A stretch of DNA of 28,104 nt. It comes from CAVTWS01 sp963738445. Lineage in GTDB: Bacteria > Actinomycetota > Acidimicrobiia > Acidimicrobiales > SHLQ01. A program made the position numbers and the translations under genes. Each line of letters begins with the position of its first letter. Within the stretch, counting starts at the first letter, position 1. A model generated the notes under the pieces. It made no database searches. It worked only from the letters and a program-made list of their open reading frames with translations, and was not told where the DNA came from. Below, piece by piece: positions 7,877-14,653 of the stretch. The stretch is from assembly GCA_963738445.1 (NCBI GenBank), contig CAVTWS010000022.1, positions 1 to 28,104 on the forward strand. The letters run 5' to 3'.

Positions 7877-9122
7877 CCCAGCACACGTGGACCGACTTCG
7901 GGCCTCGCTCGTAGACCCCGGTGATCTTGGGTGGCTCGGTGTCGGGGTCGAGCCGAAGGTTCGGGAGCCGCTCGATCGCGGCGCCGATCGCCAGGGTCAT
8001 CTCGGCTCGCGCCACGTGCATGCCCAGGCAGATGTGCGGACCGCCGCCGAACCCGAGGTGGGTCTGCAGGGGTCGGCTGGGGTCGAACTCGTCGGGCCGT
8101 TCCCAGCGTTTCGGGTCGCGGTTGGCCGATGCGAAGCTGGCGTGGACGACCGACCCGGCGGGCATGTCGACGCCGGCCAGCGTGGTGTCGGTCCGGACGA
8201 ACCGGGAGAACATCGGGTCGGTGGGCATCCATCGAACCGACTCTTCGATCACCGGACGCATCACGTTCGGCTCTTGACGGATCCGCTCGATCCACTCCGG
8301 GTGGTTGAGCAGCGCCACCATGGTGATGCCCATCTGCTTCCACGTGGTGCCCGTGCCGGCGGCGAGCAACAAGAAGGTGAACCCGAGGACTTCGTTGTCG
8401 GTGAGGACGTGGGTGCCGTCCGCATCGGAGAGCTCGGCCGCTACGAGCACGCTGATGAGGTCGTCGCTGGGCTCGGCGCGTCGGGCCTTGATGATCGGCA
8501 TGACGATCTCGAAGAAGCGGCCCAGGCCGACCCCGTCGCTCGTCACGGCGGCGCGGATGTCCAGCGCATCTTCGATGCCCACGCCCAGGCTGCCGCAGAT
8601 GGTGAGCATCGGTATCGGGGCGAAGAGCTCGACGTTGAGGTCCGACCGGCCGTTGTCCACCAGGTTGTCCAGCAGCCCGTCGACGGTGGAGCGGATCCAA
8701 CGGTCGATCCACCACTGCGCCTTCTTGGGTACGAACGACGGCTGGACGAGGGCGCGATAGCTCCGGTGCTGGTTGCCCTCCATGTAGAGCATGGTCGTCT
8801 CGTGGAGCGGCATGGTCGCCTCGTGGGCGTCCGCCTGGGGGGTGAAGCGCTCGGCGTCTCGCATGACGAGATCGCACGTCTCGAAATCGAACGCCGTGAA
8901 GTGCCGGCGGTCGGGGTACGGCAAGCCCTGGAAGTACCCCTCCCCGTGGTAGCCGATGAGCTCCCCGAAGATCCCTTCGTGGATAGCGGCTTCGTCACGG
9001 AGCCGGTTGAGGATCGGGTACGGATCGGTGTCGAAGGAGCCGCCCCGGGTGGCGTAGATCGGGCTGTTGAGGTCGAAGAGCTCCTTCAACCGAACCGGAT
9101 CGAGCCGGAGCTCGGCGCTCAC
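7869..9122 (-). CDS. Cytochrome P450
   Basis: This is a complete 417-residue soluble bacterial P450, expected to oxygenate a small hydrophobic substrate. The heme loop is FGGGPHICLG with Cys365 as thiolate ligand, and the K-helix ExxR is Glu294-Arg297. The I-helix reads AAGTGTTW (254-261): the conserved threonine is kept but the usual Asp/Glu before it is Gly258. The start is GTG 9122, whose GTGA overlaps the nitroreductase stop, rather than the upstream ATG that would run far into that gene. It is the third gene of the SDR/nitroreductase/P450/kinase/kinase operon. No ferredoxin or reductase gene is nearby, so electron partners must be elsewhere. Confidence 0.95.
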   Translation of the reverse strand: MSAELRLDPVRLKELFDLNSPIYATRGGSFDTDPYPILNRLRDEAAIHEGIFGELIGYHGEGYFQGLPYPDRRHFTAFDFETCDLVMRDAERFTPQADAHEATMPLHETTMLYMEGNQHRSYRALVQPSFVPKKAQWWIDRWIRSTVDGLLDNLVDNGRSDLNVELFAPIPMLTICGSLGVGIEDALDIRAAVTSDGVGLGRFFEIVMPIIKARRAEPSDDLISVLVAAELSDADGTHVLTDNEVLGFTFLLLAAGTGTTWKQMGITMVALLNHPEWIERIRQEPNVMRPVIEESVRWMPTDPMFSRFVRTDTTLAGVDMPAGSVVHASFASANRDPKRWERPDEFDPSRPLQTHLGFGGGPHICLGMHVARAEMTLAIGAAIERLPNLRLDPDTEPPKITGVYERGPKSVHVCWDA

Positions 9123-9559
9123 GACCGAACCCGCTCGAGCAGCACCACCGGGATGCGTCGGGTGGTGCGTTTCACGTACTCGTTGTAGTTGGGCCACACC
9201 GTGGTGACGATCCCCCACAACCGGTCGCGTTCCTCACCCTCGACGGTGCGGGCCGCGGCGGCGAAGATGTCGGACTTGACCTGGACTTCGACGTTCGGGT
9301 CGGCGGTCAGGTTCAGGTACCACGCCGGGTGGGTCGGGGAGCCGCCGTAGGACGCGACCACGATCGGGTTGTCCCCGTCGAAACCGCAGATGAGCGCGGT
9401 GTCACGACGCTGACCCGATTTCCGTCCCGTCGTCGTCAGGATCAGGCACGTGGCGCCGTTCCAGAGGTAGCCGACCTCGCCGCCGGTCTCGCGGTAGGCC
9501 CGGATGTGCTCGTCGCCGAGGAGGCTGATGTCGGGCGGGGTGTAGTTGCTGTCGTTCAC
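9119..9559 (-). CDS. Deazaflavin (F420)-dependent nitroreductase family protein
   Basis: This is a complete 146-residue protein of the Ddn-like split-barrel family, which binds F420H2 and reduces quinones, nitro groups or conjugated enones. The conserved LTTTGRKSGQRR segment (about 42-53) and the GSPTHPAWYLNLTADPNVEV block (about 73-92) are both present. It starts at GTG 9559 with AGGAG about six bases upstream. Its TGA overlaps the GTG of the P450 in GTGA, and it follows the SDR by about 76 bp. Use of F420 supports an actinobacterial host. The operon context suggests a role in reducing a catabolic intermediate, but the substrate is not determined. Confidence 0.93.
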   Translation of the reverse strand: MNDSNYTPPDISLLGDEHIRAYRETGGEVGYLWNGATCLILTTTGRKSGQRRDTALICGFDGDNPIVVASYGGSPTHPAWYLNLTADPNVEVQVKSDIFAAAARTVEGEERDRLWGIVTTVWPNYNEYVKRTTRRIPVVLLERVRS

Positions 9560-9635
9560 GATGGCTCCTGGATCTCGATCGGGATGGACGACTGGGGCGG
9601 CCCGCTCACTGCGACCCGGTCATTTCGCGACCCGG

Positions 9636-10415
9636 TCACTTGGCGACGTAACCGCCGTCGATGGGCAGCAGCACGCCCGTGATGTTGGCCGATATGTCGG
9701 ACGCGAGGAAGAGGGCGGCTTCGGCACAGTCCTCGGCGGTGATGAACTTGCCGTTGGGCTGGAAGGTCGAGGCGAAGTCAAGGTACTCCGATGGCGGCGC
9801 CGAGAAGGGCCGGTCGGGGTCCGTCATGATGAAGTTGGTGAGGGGCATGGTGCCCGGGCAGATGGCGTTGCACCGTATGCCGAACGGGGCGCACTCGATG
9901 GCGACACCCTTGGTGATCTGGTTGACGGCGCCCTTGGTGGCCCCATAGACGACGCTGCCGAAGCCGACCATGCCAGCGATGGAGCCGGTGTTGACGATCA
10001 CTCCGCCGTCGCCTTGCGCCTTGAACTGCTTCACGGCGTGTTTGCAGCCGTAGAAAACGCCCCGGAAGTTGATGTCCGTCAGGCGTTCGAAATCGGCCGC
10101 CGTGTGGTCCTCGAACATCTGGCCCGGCTTCATCCCGGTCACGCCGGCGTTGTTGAACATGATGTCGAGGCGACCGAAGTGGGCGACGGCGGCCGCGATC
10201 GCTGACTCGACATCCGCCTCGACGGTCACATCGCACCGGTGGGCGATGGCGGTGCCACGAGCCTCGGTCACCAGTCGGACCGTCTCGGTGACCCAGTCCT
10301 CCTTCACGTCTGCGCACACCAGCTGCGCTCCCGCGGCGGCGAAGCGGAGGGCCGACGCCCGGCCGACGCCCGAGCCGCTTCCGGTGATGACGACGGACTT
10401 GCCGGTCAGATCCAT
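9636..10415 (-). CDS. SDR family oxidoreductase
   Basis: This complete classical SDR of 259 residues has TGSGSGVG at 11-18, NNAG at 88-91, Ser145 in NTGSIAG, Tyr157 and Lys161 in YGATK, and a PGT segment after the active site. It starts at ATG 10415, preceded by GGAG nine bases upstream. The in-frame ATG at 10430 is less well placed. It is the first gene of the operon that runs through nitroreductase, P450 and two kinases, and an 18-bp palindrome lies 34 bp before its start. The expected reaction is NAD(P)-linked alcohol/ketone conversion on the operon's unknown substrate. Confidence 0.93.
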   Translation of the reverse strand: MDLTGKSVVITGSGSGVGRASALRFAAAGAQLVCADVKEDWVTETVRLVTEARGTAIAHRCDVTVEADVESAIAAAVAHFGRLDIMFNNAGVTGMKPGQMFEDHTAADFERLTDINFRGVFYGCKHAVKQFKAQGDGGVIVNTGSIAGMVGFGSVVYGATKGAVNQITKGVAIECAPFGIRCNAICPGTMPLTNFIMTDPDRPFSAPPSEYLDFASTFQPNGKFITAEDCAEAALFLASDISANITGVLLPIDGGYVAK

Positions 10416-10448
10416 CGACGTGGTCTCCATTCTCAGGGGCGTGGCCGC

Positions 10449-10466
10449 GTGCTGATATTTCAGCAC
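10449..10466. promoter_or_regulatory. Palindromic operator candidate GTGCTGATATTTCAGCAC
   Basis: Two perfect 7-bp arms, GTGCTGA and TCAGCAC, flank a 4-bp TATT centre. The element sits 34 bp upstream of the SDR start that opens the P450/kinase operon, where a dimeric repressor such as a TetR-type protein would bind. It is also only ~10 bp before the possible TadE start on the other strand. No regulator gene is nearby to pair with it. Confidence 0.5.
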
Positions 10467-10476
10467 GGGCAGCAGA

Positions 10477-10887
10477 ATGCTAGCTACACCGAGATCCTCA
10501 CTCAACTGCGCGCCAGGCGACCGGGGCGAGGCCACGACCGAAATGGTGCTCGTCGTCCCGGTGTTGATGCTGCTCGTGTTCACGGTGATCCAGTTCGGTC
10601 TCTGGTATCACGCCAACAACGTCGCCGAGGCCGCCGCTCAAGAAGGCACCCGGGTGGCTCGCCAAGCCGACGGCACCGACGACGCCGGCCAGTTCCGGGC
10701 CGAGGCGTTCATGGCCGCCAACGCCCCCAGCCTCGTGTCGCTGACAGCTGTGTCGGCTACCCGCACCGATGACACCGTCACCGTCGAGGTGACCGGCACC
10801 CTCGCATCGATCGTCCCCGGCATCGACCTGCCCGTTCACGCTCACGCCGAGTCAGCGATCGAACGATTCCAGGAAGACACCCCGTGA
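10477..10887 (+). CDS. TadE-like pilus/secretion protein 1
   Basis: This is a small single-pass protein of up to 136 residues. A prepilin-type segment DRGEATTEMVLVVPVLM is followed by a hydrophobic stretch and FGLWYHANNVAEAAAQEG, the typical TadE pattern. Cleavage after Gly would leave EATTE, with Glu at the conserved +5 position of the mature protein. The ATG at 10477 has no convincing Shine-Dalgarno sequence, and the first ~13 residues look unlike the family, so the true N-terminus may have been lost at a junction near 10.49 kb. Its TGA overlaps the GTG of the next gene. TadE-type proteins are minor pilins of Flp/Tad pili or transfer machines. Confidence 0.8.
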   Translation: MLATPRSSLNCAPGDRGEATTEMVLVVPVLMLLVFTVIQFGLWYHANNVAEAAAQEGTRVARQADGTDDAGQFRAEAFMAANAPSLVSLTAVSATRTDDTVTVEVTGTLASIVPGIDLPVHAHAESAIERFQEDTP

Positions 10888-11303
10888 CCCGCCGAAACAG
10901 CACCTCGGAGCGTGGTTCGGCGTCGGTGGAGATGGTGCTCATCACCCCGGTGCTCGTCATGTTGTTGCTGTTCGTCGTGGCGGTGGGTCGCCTCGCCGGC
11001 GCCCGAGGCGAGGTCGACGCCGCCGCACGAGACGCCGCTCGAGCCGCCGCCAACGCCCGCTCCGCCCCCGAACAAGCCGCGCTGCGCGCCGCCCACGCGG
11101 CGTTACGGGACCGGGGTGTTGAGTGCCAGACCCTCGACGTCGGTGTCGACACCACCCGGTTCGGGGCCGACGGGTTCGTCGAGGTCACCGTGATGTGCAC
11201 CGTCGATCTCCGCGCCGTGGCCGGGATCGGTTTCCCGGTGACACCCGAGTTGCGGGCCACCTTCGTCGCGCCCGTCGACCGATACCGGGGGGTCAACCCA
11301 TGA
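10884..11303 (+). CDS. TadE-like pilus/secretion protein 2
   Basis: This complete 139-residue protein has the prepilin motif ERGSASVEMVLITPVL near residue 9. Cleavage after Gly gives SASVE with Glu at +5, followed by one transmembrane helix and an Ala/Arg-rich helical region. The C-terminal half is a small beta-rich domain with two Cys, in GVECQT and VMCTVD. It starts at GTG 10884, overlapping the preceding stop, and its stop overlaps the next ATG as ATGA. It is probably the second minor pseudopilin of the same machine. Confidence 0.85.
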   Translation: MTRRNSTSERGSASVEMVLITPVLVMLLLFVVAVGRLAGARGEVDAAARDAARAAANARSAPEQAALRAAHAALRDRGVECQTLDVGVDTTRFGADGFVEVTVMCTVDLRAVAGIGFPVTPELRATFVAPVDRYRGVNP

Positions 11304-11758
11304 CCCACCACCCGTCGAACCCGCATCGTCGGCCGTCACCGACACCGCGGTCGGGTCAGCGCGGGTCAGTGACGGTGGTCGTCACCATCATGACGGTCAC
11401 GTTGATCTTCGTCGCCGGCCTCGTCCTCGACGGCGGACTGATGCTCAACGCCCGCCGCAACGCCGCCAACGTCGCCGAATCCGCGGCCCGCGCCGGCGCC
11501 CAAGAACTCGACGAAACCTCGGCCCGTCGAGACAACGCCACCGTCATCGACATCGACCGAGCCGTCGAACGTGCCCACAGGTACCTGACCGCGAACGGCT
11601 ACACCGGCCACGCCACCGCCACCCCCGACTCGGTGACGGTGTCGGTCCAGATCGACCAGCGCCTCATGATCCTCGGTATCGGCGGCCTGGCCGACGTCAC
11701 CGTCACCGGTCAAGGCGCCGCCACCCCCGTTCACGCCATCACCGAGGTCACCCCATGA
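11300..11758 (+). CDS. TadG-like/pilus assembly protein with N-terminal TM
   Basis: This complete 152-residue protein starts at ATG 11300 in an ATGA overlap. After a basic, Pro-rich leader comes QRGSVTVVVTIMTVTLIFVA, a hydrophobic helix, then LDGGLMLNARRNAANVAESAARAGAQ, the pattern of TadG-type proteins (a helix followed by a GG-x-x-x-x-x-R-x-x-A-x-x-A-D/E-x-A-A-x-A stretch). Unlike its two neighbours it has Val rather than Glu at the +5 position. Its stop overlaps the start of the LysM protein. Confidence 0.82.
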   Translation: MTHHPSNPHRRPSPTPRSGQRGSVTVVVTIMTVTLIFVAGLVLDGGLMLNARRNAANVAESAARAGAQELDETSARRDNATVIDIDRAVERAHRYLTANGYTGHATATPDSVTVSVQIDQRLMILGIGGLADVTVTGQGAATPVHAITEVTP

Positions 11759-14364
11759 AAACCCCCTCCCGGCCTCGACAACTCCTGTCCTCTTTGACTG
11801 CGCTCGCCGTCCTCCTGGTGCTCCTCGTCGGGGTCCCCGCGGCGCTGTGGGCGCTCGCCGGTTCGCCGCTTCGGGGTCAGTGGCCGAACCTCGCCGGGAT
11901 CGGCGACGCGGTGACCAGCCGACCCTTATCGGACTCCGCACTCATCGGCGCCGTCGCCCTCATCGGCTGGGCCGCTTGGGCGCAGGTCGCGATCTCGATC
12001 CTCGTCGAAGCCGTCTCCTGGGCCCGTGGCGTGCACCCGCCCCGGTTGCGGCTCGCCGGACCGGCCCAGCCCGCCATCCGTAGCCTCATCGCCACTGCGA
12101 CCTTCGCGCTCTCCACCCCCACGCTCACCGCCGCCGCCGCAATCCCGGTGACGCACGCCCACAGCGTCGTCCAGGTTGTCGATGACGCGCCGACGACGCT
12201 GATCCCGGCATACTCGCGATCGGGCTACGCGGCCGACACCACCCACGCCGTTGAATCGACCGCCGCGCCGCGCACCTACATCGTGCAACGGCGAGACACC
12301 CTGTGGGGGCTCGCCGAACAGCACCTCGGCGACCCGTTCCGGTGGCGGGAGATCTACGAGCTCAACGAAGGCCGACCCCAACACGACGCCCGACACCTCA
12401 TCGACCCCAACCTCATCCTCGTCGACTGGGAACTCACCTTCCCCGACGACGCCACCGGCCTCCCCACCATCGCAGCGCCGCCCGCCCCCGTAGCGCCTCC
12501 CACACAACAGATCGAAACCGAGGTCCTCGAGTCGGCCACGACGACGACCCCGGTCGACGTCGCCGCCCCGCCCATCGTCACCATCACGGCACCCACTTCG
12601 GCAGCAGCCACGTCGACAGCATCCGGTTCGACAGCCCCGACCGCGCCGGTAGCGTCGGCCGACCAACTCCCCACGACCACCACCGTCGCGCTCGATGACT
12701 CACACGCACAGGCCGAACCAGACCTCAACGCGAGCGACGATGACGACTACCGGAACTCGACGAGGCGACTCGCTCCCATGGTGGGTGGCGGACTACTCGC
12801 CGCGTCGATCGTCGCCCTCCTCGACCGCCGCCGCCGCAACCAACGCCGCCGCGGCGCCACCGCCGAACCCGTCGACGAGCAGCAGCTGTGGACCGAGATC
12901 GCGCTGCGACGCGGCGCTGACACCAAAGGCGCCACCCGGCTCGACCTCGCCCTACGAGCGCTCGTCACCGGCCTACACCGCCAAGGCGGCGACGACATCG
13001 CGGTCCTCGCCGTCCGGGTCGATGGCGACTCCATAGAAGTACTGCTCGACGCGCCCGCCGGCTCACCGCCAGAAGGGTTCTATACCACCGGCGACCCCCG
13101 AGGCTGGCGCCTCCACGATCACATGACCGACGCCGACCTCATCCGCCTGGGCGACGGCGCCACCTCCCCGTTCCCGGCGCTCGTCACCATCGGCACCGCC
13201 GACGGCGACCCCGTCCTCATCGACGTCGAGACCGCCGGCATCGTCACCATCACCGGACCCGACGACACGACCGGGCCCTACCTGCGGCGGATCGCCGCCG
13301 AGTTCGCCACCAGCGGGTGGGCCGACCACCTCGACATCATCACCATCGGCGAACCCATCGCCCACCTCCCCGGCACCAACCGGGCCCGACACTTCGACAC
13401 GTTCGACGACGCCCGGCGACACCTACAAGGCATCGCCACCGCCACCGCCGCCGAACTCGAATCCGCCGGCCATCCCACCACCACCGCCGCTCGGCTCGCC
13501 GACGAACACGGCGACGGCTGGATCCCCACCATCCTCATCAGCACCAACCCCCTCCCCGACGAGGCGCTTCGCTCACTCGCCGAACTCATCGAGCCCCGGC
13601 GCGGCATCGGCGTCATTGCACCTGGAGCACCGATAACCAACGGGTGGAACGCCGTCCTCGACGCCGACGGCCACATCGAGGTGGCGCCCCACGGACTCTC
13701 ACTGGCGGCTCCGGCGCTTGCCGCGGAGCGAGCGGCGACGATCAACCAGATCCTGGCCGATTCAGAAGCCGGCCCCGAGCCCGACGAGGACGAATCCGAC
13801 GAGTGGCACGGGGATCCGATGCCAGAAGCGGACGAGATCCCCGACCCAGGTCCGTACGTCGACCCCCCGTACGACATCGAATTCCGAGTCCTCGGCGCCA
13901 TCGACGTGGTCGGCATCCCACCCATCGAGCGACGCAAGTCCATGGAGATCGCCGTCTACCTCGCACTGCACCCCGAAGGCGTCACCGACGACCGACTCAA
14001 AATGGTGTTCTGGCCCGACGCCGTACCCGCCCAAAACACGTTCAACACCACCATCTCTATGACCCGCAGCGCCCTCGGCACCGACGCCGACGGCAACCTC
14101 TACCTCCCCCACTTCGCCAGCAGCAACCAGCGATACCGCCTCACCGACAAAGTCACCACCGACCTCGCCCGACTCGAAGCCCGAATCAACTACGCCCGCA
14201 CCGCCCCACCCGAACGAGCCCAGCAGGCCCTCGACGAAGCCAAAACCCTCATCCGCGGCCAACCCTTCGACGTCAGCCGCAACTACGAATGGGCCTTCGC
14301 CGAAGGCCACGTCATCCGGTGCGACGATCTTAGCAAGTTCGGGAGCCCGCCATTCACACAATGA
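11755..14364 (+). CDS. LysM / winged-helix-BTAD membrane protein, C-terminally truncated
   Basis: The frame encodes 869 residues. Order: hydrophobic helices at ~11-34 and ~61-84; a LysM domain at ~174-225 (TYIVQRRDTLWGLAEQHLGD...IYELNEGR); a Pro/Thr/Ala linker; another helix ~340-356 followed by an Arg-rich stretch; a cytoplasmic region; and an OmpR/SARP-type winged helix at ~705-790 (EFRVLGAIDVVG...RRKSMEIAVYLALHPEGVT). It then enters a bacterial transcriptional activator (BTAD) region and stops abnormally soon after AEGHVI (~853), where family members carry roughly another 100 residues. The last ~16 residues look foreign. The ATG overlaps the preceding stop (ATGA). Similar LysM-BTAD proteins are encoded with TadE-type genes in actinobacteria. 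It may link peptidoglycan-facing sensing to regulation or assembly; the function is unproven. Confidence 0.85.
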   Translation: MKTPSRPRQLLSSLTALAVLLVLLVGVPAALWALAGSPLRGQWPNLAGIGDAVTSRPLSDSALIGAVALIGWAAWAQVAISILVEAVSWARGVHPPRLRLAGPAQPAIRSLIATATFALSTPTLTAAAAIPVTHAHSVVQVVDDAPTTLIPAYSRSGYAADTTHAVESTAAPRTYIVQRRDTLWGLAEQHLGDPFRWREIYELNEGRPQHDARHLIDPNLILVDWELTFPDDATGLPTIAAPPAPVAPPTQQIETEVLESATTTTPVDVAAPPIVTITAPTSAAATSTASGSTAPTAPVASADQLPTTTTVALDDSHAQAEPDLNASDDDDYRNSTRRLAPMVGGGLLAASIVALLDRRRRNQRRRGATAEPVDEQQLWTEIALRRGADTKGATRLDLALRALVTGLHRQGGDDIAVLAVRVDGDSIEVLLDAPAGSPPEGFYTTGDPRGWRLHDHMTDADLIRLGDGATSPFPALVTIGTADGDPVLIDVETAGIVTITGPDDTTGPYLRRIAAEFATSGWADHLDIITIGEPIAHLPGTNRARHFDTFDDARRHLQGIATATAAELESAGHPTTTAARLADEHGDGWIPTILISTNPLPDEALRSLAELIEPRRGIGVIAPGAPITNGWNAVLDADGHIEVAPHGLSLAAPALAAERAATINQILADSEAGPEPDEDESDEWHGDPMPEADEIPDPGPYVDPPYDIEFRVLGAIDVVGIPPIERRKSMEIAVYLALHPEGVTDDRLKMVFWPDAVPAQNTFNTTISMTRSALGTDADGNLYLPHFASSNQRYRLTDKVTTDLARLEARINYARTAPPERAQQALDEAKTLIRGQPFDVSRNYEWAFAEGHVIRCDDLSKFGSPPFTQ

Positions 14365-14445
14365 CCCGGCCCAGGCAAGCTTCTCGGCGACGTTGTTGTG
14401 GCACAGCTCCGCCGGTCCGGGATTGCCCCATGGTCAATCGTCCAC

Positions 14446-14622
14446 TCACTGCTTGCCCCCATGGCGGTCAGTCCGAATCGCGATCAACATTGCCACCCAG
14501 ACCAACATTTCAAGAATCAGGCCGGGCGAGTAAAGCACCGATGGAAAGGAGTCACCGAGTGCAAGCCCAATTAGTCCAAGAAGCAGGTAAACGGCAGCGG
14601 ATAAGCATATATCTTTAAACAT
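14446..14622 (-). CDS. Small two-helix membrane protein, possible RHS immunity protein
   Basis: This encodes 58 residues from ATG 14622, or 65 from ATG 14643. The shorter form has GAGGT ten bases upstream and is preferred. It contains two hydrophobic helices, AAVYLLLGLIGLALG and ILEMLVWVAMLIAI, and a basic tail. It begins about 10-31 bp after the RHS stop, exactly where cognate immunity genes lie in RHS polymorphic-toxin loci. The region is noticeably more AT-rich than its surroundings, as is common for toxin tips and their immunity genes. I do not recognise the family, and an unrelated small membrane protein is possible. Confidence 0.5.
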   Translation of the reverse strand: MFKDICLSAAVYLLLGLIGLALGDSFPSVLYSPGLILEMLVWVAMLIAIRTDRHGGKQ

Positions 14623-14653
14623 TAGTTGGTGGACCTCAGTCATTTGTTATGAG

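Noticed and set aside
14361..14618. An 85-residue plus-strand ORF starting in an ATGA overlap with the LysM gene
   Set aside because: The sequence is low-complexity and basic, antisense to the better-supported small membrane protein. The overlap comes from the truncated end of the LysM frame.
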